Source: Roseinatronobacter sp. S2 (GTDB taxonomy: Bacteria; Pseudomonadota; Alphaproteobacteria; Rhodobacterales; Rhodobacteraceae). Taken from it: DNA of 64,000 nt. A program made the translations under genes and the position numbers. Each line of letters starts with the position of its first letter. Position 1 is the stretch's first letter. Below the pieces are notes generated by a model. It ran no database searches. It was not told the DNA's origin and worked only from the letters and a program-made list of their open reading frames with translations. The DNA lies in contig NZ_CP121113.1 in NCBI RefSeq assembly GCF_029581395.1, positions 3,034,001 to 3,098,000 of the forward strand, given 5' to 3'. Of the stretch, positions 19,204-27,906 are shown piece after piece.

Positions 19204-21246
19204 TCAGTTTCCGCCAAGCAGCCCGCGCAGCCGGTTGCCCAACTCCTGTTCAAGCCCGCGGCGCAGGGTGTCTTCCATCCGCTCGCCTTCTTCGCGTTGC
19301 ACACCCAGTTCACGTTCCAGACGCTGCGCGGCCTGTTCGCGGGCGCGATCTTCCAGACGACGGGCTTCTTCGCGGGCCAGTTCTTCAACGCGTTCCTGTT
19401 CCACGCGAAGCTGTTCGCGCGCCAGCGCTTCCAGATCCAGCCGGAAACGCGGCGCGTCCCATGGGCCGGTGATCATCAGCGGCACGCGCAACCGTTCGTC
19501 GCCTTCGCTGCGCAGGGCCGCAGGCGTAACACGGTAATCCAGCGTGCGCGCGCCCAGCGAAACACTTCCGCGTCCGGTCACAGAAAACCGTTGCGCTGCA
19601 AGCCTAAGGTCATCATTGCGCAAAACCCCGTCTGAAACTGTGAATGTGCCAGTAATGCTGTCGTAGACGGTGCGGTTGCCTTCGCCCATATAGCTCATAT
19701 CCAGATTGCGCAGCATGCCCCCCAGATCGAAGCCGATGATTTCCCCCTGATCGAACCGGATCGCCCCATCCCCGCGCAGACTGTTCATGATGGCATGGAT
19801 CGAATTGCCGACCCCAAGCACGTTAACGTCCATATCAGCGCGGCCCTGAAGCCGCCGGTAATCCGCAACTTCGGTCAACATGGGCAGCAATGATATGTCC
19901 CGCGCATTCATATCCGCACGCACGGACAGGCCAGAGCGGTTGTTGGCAACCAACTGGCCCGAAATCCTGCCGCCAAAGATTGCTGTTTCGCGCAGGTCCA
20001 GAACGGCGCGCGCATTGTCGATGCTGACATCGAACCGCGAACGCCCCAAGGTTGCCATATCGGTCTGCACACTGTTGAATGCAAGCGACAGTTCTGCATC
20101 CATCAGACCGAGTGCGGCTGCATCAATTGCGTCGCGCGACCACCCTTGCGCGCCGCCACCACCACCGGCACCGCTGCCGCCGGTCCCTGAGCGGGCTGCC
20201 GCGCCACTGGCGCTGCGCAGATCCAGCACATCCCCCGACAATTCACCCGTCAGCTTCGGGCGCGCGCCCGAAAGGGTCAGATCCGCGCCCCCTTCAAGCC
20301 GCAACCTGCCTGCACCCAGACGCGCATTGCGGGCATAAAGCGTGCCATCAGCGGTGCGCGTAATCTGCCCCGAAAACCCAAGCGGCAAATATTCAGGCGG
20401 GACATCCCCACCGCTTTGTCCAAGCGCCTGCACGACCGGACGCAACGCGGGAATGTCGGCATCCAACCGCCCCTCGGCAATCATGTCGGCCAGCCCTGCG
20501 CGGCCAGAAAATTGCGCGCGTGCCCCCGCAAGGCCCAGATCAAGGCTTAATCCGACAACGGCCCCACTCATCAGGCGCGCGACATTGTCAGTCGCAAGTG
20601 TTATCTCCAAAGGCTGGCTGTTCACCTGCGCCGCAAGGGTTATTTCCGCCGGACCGTCCAGCGCGGGCAATCCGAAACTGGCATCCAGCGCGTCCAGCCG
20701 AATATCTGTGCCAGATGCGGCATCCCTGTAGCGCACCTGCCCGTCCTGTATCCTGGCCAGACCAAGGGAAAAGGCGCGCGGGCGGATATCGGGGCTTGCA
20801 ACGCTGTCGCTGGTGTCAGTGCTGCCAGTTCTGTCGTCCTGCGGGGGGGGCGCGCTGGCCCGCATGGCAACTTCCCAGTTTCCGCGCCCCTCGCTGTTGC
20901 GCCGCAGATCAATGACAGGGGATTGCAGGACAATCCTGTCAATCTGGATATCCCTGCGCATCAGGGCCGTCAGATCAAGTCCAATTTCCATTTGTTCAGC
21001 ACGCAAAAGCGGCACATCATCCGCCCAGTCGGCATTGCCAATGGAGATGCCATTGGCCGTGGCCCCAATAACGGGGTAGAAACTGGGCCGCACCGCACCA
21101 TCGATCGTCAGGCTGCGCCCTGTCGCGGTCTGGAACTGCTGCGCGGCAATCTGTGCAATGCGTTCAGAAGGCAACAGAAACAGGGCTGCCGCGACCAACA
21201 CGACCAGCCCTGAAATAACCGCGACAACAGCCTTCAACACACGCAT
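19204..21246 (-). CDS. AsmA family protein
   Basis: 680 residues. A single N-terminal membrane helix (5-25) is followed by the AsmA domain (ATGRSLTIDGAVRPSFYPVIGA) and a C-terminal AsmA_2-like domain with IRFDQGEIIGFDLGGMLR. There is a Gly/Ser-rich linker around 360-378 (GGSGAGGGGGAQG) and a charged coiled-coil tail of Arg/Glu repeats (about 610-675). AsmA proteins lie in the envelope and are thought to move or organise phospholipids between membranes. The ATG at 21246 begins the membrane anchor directly. It is convergent with the MFS gene, 20 bases apart. Confidence 0.9.
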   Translation of the reverse strand: MRVLKAVVAVISGLVVLVAAALFLLPSERIAQIAAQQFQTATGRSLTIDGAVRPSFYPVIGATANGISIGNADWADDVPLLRAEQMEIGLDLTALMRRDIQIDRIVLQSPVIDLRRNSEGRGNWEVAMRASAPPPQDDRTGSTDTSDSVASPDIRPRAFSLGLARIQDGQVRYRDAASGTDIRLDALDASFGLPALDGPAEITLAAQVNSQPLEITLATDNVARLMSGAVVGLSLDLGLAGARAQFSGRAGLADMIAEGRLDADIPALRPVVQALGQSGGDVPPEYLPLGFSGQITRTADGTLYARNARLGAGRLRLEGGADLTLSGARPKLTGELSGDVLDLRSASGAAARSGTGGSGAGGGGGAQGWSRDAIDAAALGLMDAELSLAFNSVQTDMATLGRSRFDVSIDNARAVLDLRETAIFGGRISGQLVANNRSGLSVRADMNARDISLLPMLTEVADYRRLQGRADMDVNVLGVGNSIHAIMNSLRGDGAIRFDQGEIIGFDLGGMLRNLDMSYMGEGNRTVYDSITGTFTVSDGVLRNDDLRLAAQRFSVTGRGSVSLGARTLDYRVTPAALRSEGDERLRVPLMITGPWDAPRFRLDLEALAREQLRVEQERVEELAREEARRLEDRAREQAAQRLERELGVQREEGERMEDTLRRGLEQELGNRLRGLLGGN

Positions 21247-21340
21247 GACACCCCCGGTTGGCACAAATGGTTCAACACATTATCGAAACACTAACGCCAA
21301 GCTGCCACGAAGTCTTTTCAAAAAAGCGATTTGTGGGAAA

Positions 21341-21357
21341 GCTGTCTGGCAGACAGC
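21341..21357 (-). terminator. Possible weak terminator after gltX
   Basis: GCTGTC/GACAGC stem around a short loop, 9 bases after the gltX stop on the minus strand. Only three T follow the stem directly and a T-run comes 15 bases later, so termination would be weak. It may separate gltX from the AsmA gene. Confidence 0.4.
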
Positions 21358-21365
21358 AGCCCTAC

Positions 21366-22694
21366 TCAGTTTTTTGCGCGGACATGTTGCAAAAGTGGCA
21401 TCAGCGCTGCCATGTCGGGGCCATGCGCCTGCCCAGTCAGGGCCTTGCGCAAGGGCATGAACAACCCGCGCCCCTTGCGGCCGGTCTGCGCCTTGACTGC
21501 ATCGGTCCAGTCTTTCCATGCCGTCGGCCCATAAGGCGGGGGCGGCAGTAAACCCAGCGCTTCGGCCACGAACTCCGCATCCTCAGCGTCAATCACAGGG
21601 TCCGCGCCGTGCTGGCACAGCGACCACCATGGGCCTGCATCATCCAGACGGGTAATGTTTTCACGCGCCACCTGCCAGAATTGCGGGGCGATATCTGCGG
21701 GCACGCCAAGGGCCGCCAGATGGTCGGCAACGGCCTCATACGGGCGTGACTGAATATCAGCGCGGGTCAGTGGCCACAAATCCTCGGGGTCGAATTTGGT
21801 TGGGGCCGATCCGAATTGCTGCAAATCGAACCCGTCGGCGATCTCGTCCATAGTGGCGCGCAAATCCACCGGCTGGCTGGACCCAAGCCGCGCCATCAGC
21901 GACAGCAACGCCATCGGCGTTACGCCCTGCGCGCGCAGATCGCGTAAAGACAGCGTTCCAAGGCGTTTGGACAGCGCTTCGCCCTGCGGGCCGGTCAACA
22001 GGGAATGATGGGCAAAGGACGGGGCAGCACCGCCCAGCGCCTGAATGATCTGGATTTGCGTTGCGGTGTTGGTCACATGGTCGGACCCGCGCACAATATG
22101 CGTAACCCCCATGTCCATATCATCCACGACCGATGCCAGCGTATACAGAACCTGCCCGTCCGCGCGGATCAGCACAGGGTCGGACACCGACGCTGCATCA
22201 ATTGACAGCGGCCCCAGAATGCCATCATCCCATTCGATCCGCGTCTGATCCAGCAGAAAACGCCAATACCCGTCGCGTTCGGCCTGCATGCGCAGGCGCG
22301 TGGCATCATCCATGTCCAGCGCGGCACGGTCATAGACCGGCGGGCGGCCCATATTCAGTTGCTTCTTGCGCTTCAGGTCCAGCTCGCCCGGCGTCTCAAA
22401 ACATTCATAAAACCGGCCATCAGCACGCAACCGGTCGGCTGCGTCTTTGTAGCGGTCCAGCCGCTTTGATTGCTGTTCAATCCTATCCCAGCCAATGCCC
22501 AGCCACTCCAGATCGTGCTGGATGGCGTCGATATAGTCCTGCTTTGATCGCTCCTGATCAGTGTCATCCAGCCGCAGGATGAATTCACCCCCCGATTTAC
22601 GGGCGATCAGATAGTTGAACAATGCGGTGCGCAAATTGCCGATATGCAGGTAACCTGTCGGCGATGGCGCGAAGCGGGTGACAATCTTGGACAT
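21366..22694 (-). CDS. gltX: Glutamyl-tRNA synthetase, short form
   Basis: 442 residues from the ATG at 22694 (MSKIVTRFAPSPTG). It has the class I HIGH-type motif HIGN (17-20) and the KMSKS-type motif ALSKRLG. It charges tRNA-Glu, and in many alphaproteobacteria one of two GltX paralogues also charges tRNA-Gln for amidation. This is shorter than the usual 460-490 and fits one of the two Rhodobacterales paralogues; which role it has cannot be told from here. The open frame to 22868 overlaps the divergent protease gene and is not part of the protein. Confidence 0.95.
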   Translation of the reverse strand: MSKIVTRFAPSPTGYLHIGNLRTALFNYLIARKSGGEFILRLDDTDQERSKQDYIDAIQHDLEWLGIGWDRIEQQSKRLDRYKDAADRLRADGRFYECFETPGELDLKRKKQLNMGRPPVYDRAALDMDDATRLRMQAERDGYWRFLLDQTRIEWDDGILGPLSIDAASVSDPVLIRADGQVLYTLASVVDDMDMGVTHIVRGSDHVTNTATQIQIIQALGGAAPSFAHHSLLTGPQGEALSKRLGTLSLRDLRAQGVTPMALLSLMARLGSSQPVDLRATMDEIADGFDLQQFGSAPTKFDPEDLWPLTRADIQSRPYEAVADHLAALGVPADIAPQFWQVARENITRLDDAGPWWSLCQHGADPVIDAEDAEFVAEALGLLPPPPYGPTAWKDWTDAVKAQTGRKGRGLFMPLRKALTGQAHGPDMAALMPLLQHVRAKN

Positions 22695-22789
22695 GGGGAC
22701 GACCTCCTGATTGGGTCCATGCTTTTTCACAAGCCTTGCGCCAGTGCAAGCCCCGTGCTTTGAGACAGGATTGGACGAAAGCAACCAAC

Positions 22790-23209
22790 ATGACCAACAC
22801 AGCACCGCTATGGGTATCAGCCCTGCCCCCGGACCAGACCATGTTCGCGGAAATCGTGGCACAGACACTTGAAACCCTGCCCGAAGATTTCCGGCAGGCG
22901 GCGGGCGCAGTTGCGCTGCAAATCACAGATTTTGCGCCGGACACATTTCTGGCCGAGATGAGCCTTGATGACCCGTTTGAACTGACCGGCCTTTATACCG
23001 GCACACCCCTGACTGAAAAATCCGTGATGGACCAACCTATGGAGCCAGACACCATCTGGCTGTTTCGTCGCCCGATTCTGGACGAATGGGTTGCGCGCGG
23101 GGATATTGAGCTGGGTGCGCTGATTGCGCATGTGTTCATCCATGAGCTGGCGCATCATTTTGGCTGGTCCGACGGGGACATCGCAACCATCGCGCCGTGG
23201 CAGGACTGA
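22790..23209 (+). CDS. Small zincin-like metallopeptidase family protein
   Basis: 139 residues. The zinc motif is HELAHHFGWSD (H118, E119, H122, D128), the HExxHxxGxxD pattern of the minimal metalloprotease family represented by TTHA0227 of Thermus. No signal peptide, so cytosolic. The family fold is known but its natural substrate is not. The ATG at 22790 is chosen because it gives the usual N-terminus; upstream codons overlap the gltX promoter region. It is divergent from gltX by 95 bases, and about 200 gene-free bases follow it. Confidence 0.88.
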   Translation: MTNTAPLWVSALPPDQTMFAEIVAQTLETLPEDFRQAAGAVALQITDFAPDTFLAEMSLDDPFELTGLYTGTPLTEKSVMDQPMEPDTIWLFRRPILDEWVARGDIELGALIAHVFIHELAHHFGWSDGDIATIAPWQD

Positions 23210-23410
23210 ATACGCCAAGGCCAATCACCCCGCCGCACTGCGGCAAGATCAGGCCGGATCACCCCGTTTAAAGGTAGCTCATAGCCTTTAGGGGATACCC
23301 CAAGGCGCGGAATCAAGGGCGCGGCCCGCCGATGGCGCGGGCTTTATCCAAGAACGAATGTCCCCTTCAGGCCAAACCACCCACCCGCACAGTCCCCCCT
23401 GACGTGATAG

Positions 23411-24529
23411 CTAACCGCGCGCCGCCAGCGCATCCGCCAGCACGGCATGCAGCATATCCGCCGGCACTTCATCACAGACGAAGGCCGCACCAATGTCGCG
23501 TGCCAGAATGAAACGCAAACGCCCGTCCTGCACTTTTTTGTCCTGCCCCATCAGCCCGATCAGCGCGTCCGCAGATGGCAGATCGCCCGCAATATCGGCC
23601 AGATCAGTGGCCATACCCATCTGACGCAGATGCGCGCGCACGCGGCCGGGGGTTTCCTGCGCGCAAAGCCCCATGCGTGCCGACAGATCGAACGCCAGCG
23701 CACAGCCGATTGCAACGCCCTCGCCATGCAACAACCGCTCGCCATAGCCTGTGGCCGCTTCCAGCGCATGGCAAAATGTATGCCCAAGGTTCAAAAGCGC
23801 ACGGTCGCCTTGTTCGGTTTCATCGCGCGCCACGATATCGGCTTTCATCTGCACAGACCGATGCACCGCATACTGGCGCAGCGCCTTATCCCCGTCCGCC
23901 ATGGCGGGGGCATTGCGTTCCAGCCAGTCGAAAAACGCGCCATCCCCCAGCAGGCCGTATTTCACAACTTCGCCATATCCGGCCAGAAAATCGCGCCGCG
24001 GCAGGGTGTCCAGCAGGTCAATATCCGCCAGAACCAGTGTTGGCTGGTGAAACGCACCGACCAGATTCTTGCCGTGGCGCGTGTTGATGCCGGTCTTGCC
24101 GCCCACGGAACTGTCCACCTGCGCCAGCAGCGATGTGGGTATCTGCACGAACCGCACCCCCCGGCGCAGCACAGCCGAGGCAAAGCCCCCCAGATCGCCG
24201 ATAACACCGCCCCCAAGCGCCACAACCACATCGCGGCGTTCCACCTTTTCATCCAGCAGCCATTCCACGGCCTGCTGCAAACCATCCCAACCCTTGGTTC
24301 CTTCACCCGGCGTCAGGGCAAGGGCTGTGCTGTCGATGCCTGCACGGGCCAGCCCCGCTTGCAACCCGTCCAGATGGGACGCGGCAACGCGGGTTTCTGT
24401 CAGAACGGGAACGCGCTTGCGGTGCAGAAGCGGCGCAAGCAACGGGCCTGCCTGCGCAAGCAGGCCCTGGCCAATCACCACATCATAGGCGCGCGTGCCC
24501 AGCGGCACATGAACACGGTCGATAGTCAT
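23411..24529 (-). CDS. aroB: 3-dehydroquinate synthase
   Basis: 372 residues. Second step of the shikimate pathway: it closes DAHP to 3-dehydroquinate using NAD and a divalent metal. Visible: NAD loop GGGVIGDLGG (106-115), DSSVGGKTGIN (139-149), metal ligand E187 in GYGEVVK, and a metal histidine in LNLGHTFCHALE. The start codon overlaps the aroK stop by 4 bases (ATGA), so the two are translationally coupled, a usual aroK-aroB pair. Confidence 0.97.
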   Translation of the reverse strand: MTIDRVHVPLGTRAYDVVIGQGLLAQAGPLLAPLLHRKRVPVLTETRVAASHLDGLQAGLARAGIDSTALALTPGEGTKGWDGLQQAVEWLLDEKVERRDVVVALGGGVIGDLGGFASAVLRRGVRFVQIPTSLLAQVDSSVGGKTGINTRHGKNLVGAFHQPTLVLADIDLLDTLPRRDFLAGYGEVVKYGLLGDGAFFDWLERNAPAMADGDKALRQYAVHRSVQMKADIVARDETEQGDRALLNLGHTFCHALEAATGYGERLLHGEGVAIGCALAFDLSARMGLCAQETPGRVRAHLRQMGMATDLADIAGDLPSADALIGLMGQDKKVQDGRLRFILARDIGAAFVCDEVPADMLHAVLADALAARG

Positions 24530-25071
24530 CCGGCATATCCTTCCAGCACATCAGGGCGCGTAGACAATTCTTTCAACACAGCGCGCGCCGTGTCGGCTAT
24601 GGCATAGCCCGGCTTTGTGTGCACTGCCAGATCCGCCTTGGAATAGTAAGGCTCCCGCGCTGTCAGAAGTCCGGCCAGGGTTTCGCGCGGGTTGGCGGTG
24701 CGCAACAGCGGGCGTGTCGATTTCTGACGCACGCGCGCCCACAACAATTCAAGATCCGCCTTGATCCAGACAGACACGCCAAGGTCGGATATCAAGGCAC
24801 GCGTTCCGGCATTCAGAAACGCGCCGCCGCCCACGGACAGGATGCCGGGGTGACCGCGCATCAGGCGTGCAATAACCTCGGCCTCTCGGGCGCGAAAAAA
24901 CGATTCACCGTCGCGCTCGAATATCTCGGCGATGCTCATTTGCGCGGCTTCAACGATTTCCTCATCCGAATCGCGGAAGGACACATTCAAGCACTGTGCC
25001 AATTCCCGGCCAACTGCTGTCTTGCCTGCCCCCATCATTCCCACAAGCACCACGGTTTTATGCAATTTCAT
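24526..25071 (-). CDS. aroK: Shikimate kinase
   Basis: 181 residues. Phosphorylates shikimate with ATP. P-loop GMMGAGKTAVGREL near residue 10, shikimate site in FRDSDEEIVEAAQMSIAEIFE, and GGGAFLNAGTR, all in normal order. The ATG at 25071 is preferred to a TTG two codons upstream. It is first in the aroK-aroB pair and is divergent from the small gene at 25217 over 145 bases. Confidence 0.97.
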   Translation of the reverse strand: MKLHKTVVLVGMMGAGKTAVGRELAQCLNVSFRDSDEEIVEAAQMSIAEIFERDGESFFRAREAEVIARLMRGHPGILSVGGGAFLNAGTRALISDLGVSVWIKADLELLWARVRQKSTRPLLRTANPRETLAGLLTAREPYYSKADLAVHTKPGYAIADTARAVLKELSTRPDVLEGYAG

Positions 25072-25216
25072 GCCCAAGCTCCGCCCCTTCGCCCGCCCCT
25101 CAACAAGTTTTCGTGGCCTGCATTGTCCTTGTCGTGATATTGCGGCACTGTCAAAAGGGAAACCCCCCGCAGCGTTCTTCGTGAAAAGAGGGGCAGCTTA
25201 ATGAAAGGCAGGCAGA

Positions 25217-25351
25217 ATGCGACATCTGGTACGGCTTATTCTGGTTCTGGCGGTGTTGGCCAGTCTGGCCGTCGTGGCCTATGCATATTTCGGGGACATG
25301 TCCGCCGAACAGCGCAGTTTCGAAACACCGGTCACACTGGACGTGAATTGA
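25217..25351 (+). CDS. 44-residue membrane peptide, unknown function
   Basis: The reading frame MRHLVRLILVLAVLASLAVV continues to a hydrophilic tail ending in LDVN. It has one membrane helix (about 5-24) with basic residues in front, so the tail probably faces the periplasm. Its stop overlaps the next gene's TTG start by 4 bases (TTGA), which argues that it is really translated and coupled to that gene. A purine-rich AGGCAGGCAGA stretch lies just before the ATG. I do not recognise the family. Confidence 0.65.
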   Translation: MRHLVRLILVLAVLASLAVVAYAYFGDMSAEQRSFETPVTLDVN

Positions 25352-26967
25352 ATCATCGCTTTACGCATATATCCTTGGCCCGTCACACGGGGCTGGCCGG
25401 ACTGGTCCTTGCCTTTGCAATGACCCTGTCGATGCCGCTTGGCGCGCAATCGCTACAGGCGGGGCGTCCGTTGAATGCGATAGAGTGGCTGGAAGACGCC
25501 ATGTCCCACCCCATCCCCCCCGACATGACTGAACATGACCACACCAACGGGGCATTGCCCCCGATTGCCCCGCGGGGCGATGCGGATGACATTGCGGTTA
25601 CCCCGCTGTCGCCGCCTGCGCTGGATCAGGTGGGGCTGTTTGTCCCCGAACGCGCGGGCCTGCCGCGCGACCTGTGGGGACAAGCCCCCATATCCGAGGT
25701 GCTGGCCGGTATTTCGGCCCTGCCGGTGGATACGGTGCCAAGCGCACTGCAACTGGAATACAGAGTGTTGCTTGCAGAATTCGCGCCGCCCGCGCAATTG
25801 CAACCGGAAACCCAAGGCACGGTGCTGAACGCCCGCGTGGACAAGCTGATGGCCATGGGCGCGCTGGAACAAGCCACCCAACTGATTGATGCAGCCCCCG
25901 TGCGCACCGCAGCGCTGAATGCCCGCGCATTCGACATTGCGCTGCTATTGGGCGAAGAAGACCGCGCCTGCGCCGATATGAGCGGCCAGATCACCACCGA
26001 TTTCGGCCATGGCGCACAGATTTTCTGTCTGGCGCGCCGTGGCGACTGGCAAGCAGCCTATATGACATTGAACGTCACCAAATCTTTGGGGCTGCTGGAG
26101 CAAAGTGAAGCGGCACTTCTGCTGCGGTTTCTGGAAGAAGAAGACGCCACATTCACCCCGCCCCCGCCTGCCGAATTGTCGCCATTGGGCTGGCGCATCC
26201 TTGAAGCACTGGGCGATCCGGTGCCCACCGCCAGCCTGACTGTGGCCTATGCCTATGCCGATCTGCGTGGCACAAGCGGCTGGCGCGCGCAGCTTGATGC
26301 CGCAGAACGCCTGACGCGCGCGGGTGTCATGCAGCCCAACCGCCTGCTGGGCCTTTATGCGCAGCGCCGCCCCGCCGCATCAGGCGGGGTGTGGGAACGC
26401 GTGCGCGCCGTGCAATCGCTGGATCAGGCCCTTGCAACCGGTGACAGCACGGCCCTGTCACAGGCGCTGACAACCGCGTGGCCCCAGTTCGTCAGTGTGG
26501 AACTGGAAGTGGCCTTTGCACAGATGTTTGCCGAAGCCCTGACCGAAGGCAGGGTAGATCCCACGTCGCTGGACACCACCGCGCGCGGCATCGTCTGGCA
26601 TATACTGCTTCTGGCGCAAACCCGGCTGGATCTGGCTGCGCAACTTGCCCCCAACACAAGCACGGCACGGCTGGCAACCGCTTTGGCGTTGCACGAAACC
26701 GACCTGCCTGCTGTCGATAACTCGTCCATGGCCGCAGCCATTGCACAGGCGTTTTCCCCGGGTGACTACACACCGGACAATGCCCCCCAGCGCCCTGCCA
26801 CGTCGGGCGGCATTGTGCTGCTGGACGGGTTGAACAATATTGCGCATGCCGCCATAGGCGATCCGCGTGCAGCACGGCTGGGGCTACAGGCCTTGTTGTC
26901 GTTGGGACTGGACAGCGCAGCGCGCCAGATTGCCGTCGAATTGCTGCTGCTTGAACGACGTGGATAG
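25348..26967 (+). CDS. Large exported helical protein, unknown function
   Basis: 539 residues from a TTG start at 25348, chosen because it restores a full signal peptide (basic HRF...ARH then hydrophobic GLAGLVLAFAMTLSM, likely cut after GAQ) and overlaps the preceding small gene's stop by TTGA. An in-frame ATG at 25420 would cut into the signal peptide. The mature protein is Ala/Leu-rich and mostly helical, with loose repeats like those of helical-hairpin proteins (LGLLEQSEAALLLRFLEEE, ARLGLQALLSLGLDSAAR). No catalytic motif is visible. The xerD-type gene starts 3 bases later, so the three are probably one transcript. Confidence 0.75.
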   Translation: MNHRFTHISLARHTGLAGLVLAFAMTLSMPLGAQSLQAGRPLNAIEWLEDAMSHPIPPDMTEHDHTNGALPPIAPRGDADDIAVTPLSPPALDQVGLFVPERAGLPRDLWGQAPISEVLAGISALPVDTVPSALQLEYRVLLAEFAPPAQLQPETQGTVLNARVDKLMAMGALEQATQLIDAAPVRTAALNARAFDIALLLGEEDRACADMSGQITTDFGHGAQIFCLARRGDWQAAYMTLNVTKSLGLLEQSEAALLLRFLEEEDATFTPPPPAELSPLGWRILEALGDPVPTASLTVAYAYADLRGTSGWRAQLDAAERLTRAGVMQPNRLLGLYAQRRPAASGGVWERVRAVQSLDQALATGDSTALSQALTTAWPQFVSVELEVAFAQMFAEALTEGRVDPTSLDTTARGIVWHILLLAQTRLDLAAQLAPNTSTARLATALALHETDLPAVDNSSMAAAIAQAFSPGDYTPDNAPQRPATSGGIVLLDGLNNIAHAAIGDPRAARLGLQALLSLGLDSAARQIAVELLLLERRG

Positions 26968-26970
26968 GAC

Positions 26971-27906
26971 ATGACGCTGCATCAGGATTACCGATGGATT
27001 TCCACTTTCCTTGATGCCACCGCCGCCGAGGCAGGCGCGGCCCGCAATACCCAGCTGGCTTACGGCCGTGATTTGCGTGATCTTGCCGATTGGGCACAAT
27101 CAAAATCGCTGGGTTTTGAAAGCCTGACGCGTGCGGATATCGAAGCTTATCTGGTGTATTGCGACGCGCAAGGGCTGGCGCGCACCACGCGCGCGCGGCG
27201 CTTGTCCTCCATCCGTGCGATGTATCGCTTTGCCTATGCCGAAGGCTGGCGCAGCGATGACCCTGCCAGCCGCATCAGCGGCCCCGGCAAGTCAAGGAAA
27301 CTGCCAGATACCCTGTCGCATGACGACATATCAGCCTTGCTGGACGCGGCACGCGCAACCGGCCGGACCGATGCCGACAGGCTGCGCAACACCTGCCTGA
27401 TGGAATTGCTGTATGCCACCGGCCTGCGCGTCACGGAACTTGTCGGCCTGCCGGTTGCGGCGGTGCGCGGTGATCCGCGCATGATCCTTGTGCGCGGCAA
27501 GGGCGGGCGTGAACGCATGGTGCCGCTGTCAAAACCCGCGCGCACTGCCCTGACAGACTGGCTGCAACATTGGGACCGGCAGGCAGCGGAATTGCGTGCA
27601 AAACGCCTGCCGGAGCCACGCTTTTTGTTCCCGTCCAGCGGGCGTGACGGGCATTTCAGCCGCGTCGGTTTTTTCCTTGTGCTTAAGGAAATCGCGCTGA
27701 AGGCCGGTCTTGACCCTGCACGCATCAGCCCGCATGTGCTGCGCCATGCCTTTGCCACGCATCTGCTGGCGGGCGGGGCGGATTTGCGCGCGATCCAGAC
27801 ACTTCTGGGACATGCCGACGTGTCCACAACAGAAATCTACACCCATGTTCTGGAAGAACGGCTTAAGACGCTGGTGCTGGACCATCACCCGCTCGCAAAG
27901 CCATGA
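26971..27906 (+). CDS. xerD: XerD-type tyrosine recombinase
   Basis: 311 residues. N-terminal SAM-like core-binding domain (1-105) and catalytic domain with the full set R153, K177, H255, R258, H281, Y290 (motifs ATGLRVTEL, GKGGRERMVPL, HVLRHAFATHLL, LGHADVSTTEIYTHV). It would act with XerC at the dif site to resolve chromosome dimers. The length, the complete motif set and core-gene surroundings favour XerD over a phage integrase. The last 44 bases overlap the end of lpxB on the other strand. Confidence 0.9.
   Translation: MTLHQDYRWISTFLDATAAEAGAARNTQLAYGRDLRDLADWAQSKSLGFESLTRADIEAYLVYCDAQGLARTTRARRLSSIRAMYRFAYAEGWRSDDPASRISGPGKSRKLPDTLSHDDISALLDAARATGRTDADRLRNTCLMELLYATGLRVTELVGLPVAAVRGDPRMILVRGKGGRERMVPLSKPARTALTDWLQHWDRQAAELRAKRLPEPRFLFPSSGRDGHFSRVGFFLVLKEIALKAGLDPARISPHVLRHAFATHLLAGGADLRAIQTLLGHADVSTTEIYTHVLEERLKTLVLDHHPLAKP

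Noticed and set aside
23210..23410. Possible small gene between the metallopeptidase and aroB
   Set aside because: No frame with a ribosome site and no hairpin of note; I see only a gene-free region of 201 bases.
26971..27906. Tyrosine recombinase as sign of an integrated element
   Set aside because: It has the full XerD pattern, core genes on both sides, no attachment repeats and no phage or plasmid genes nearby.
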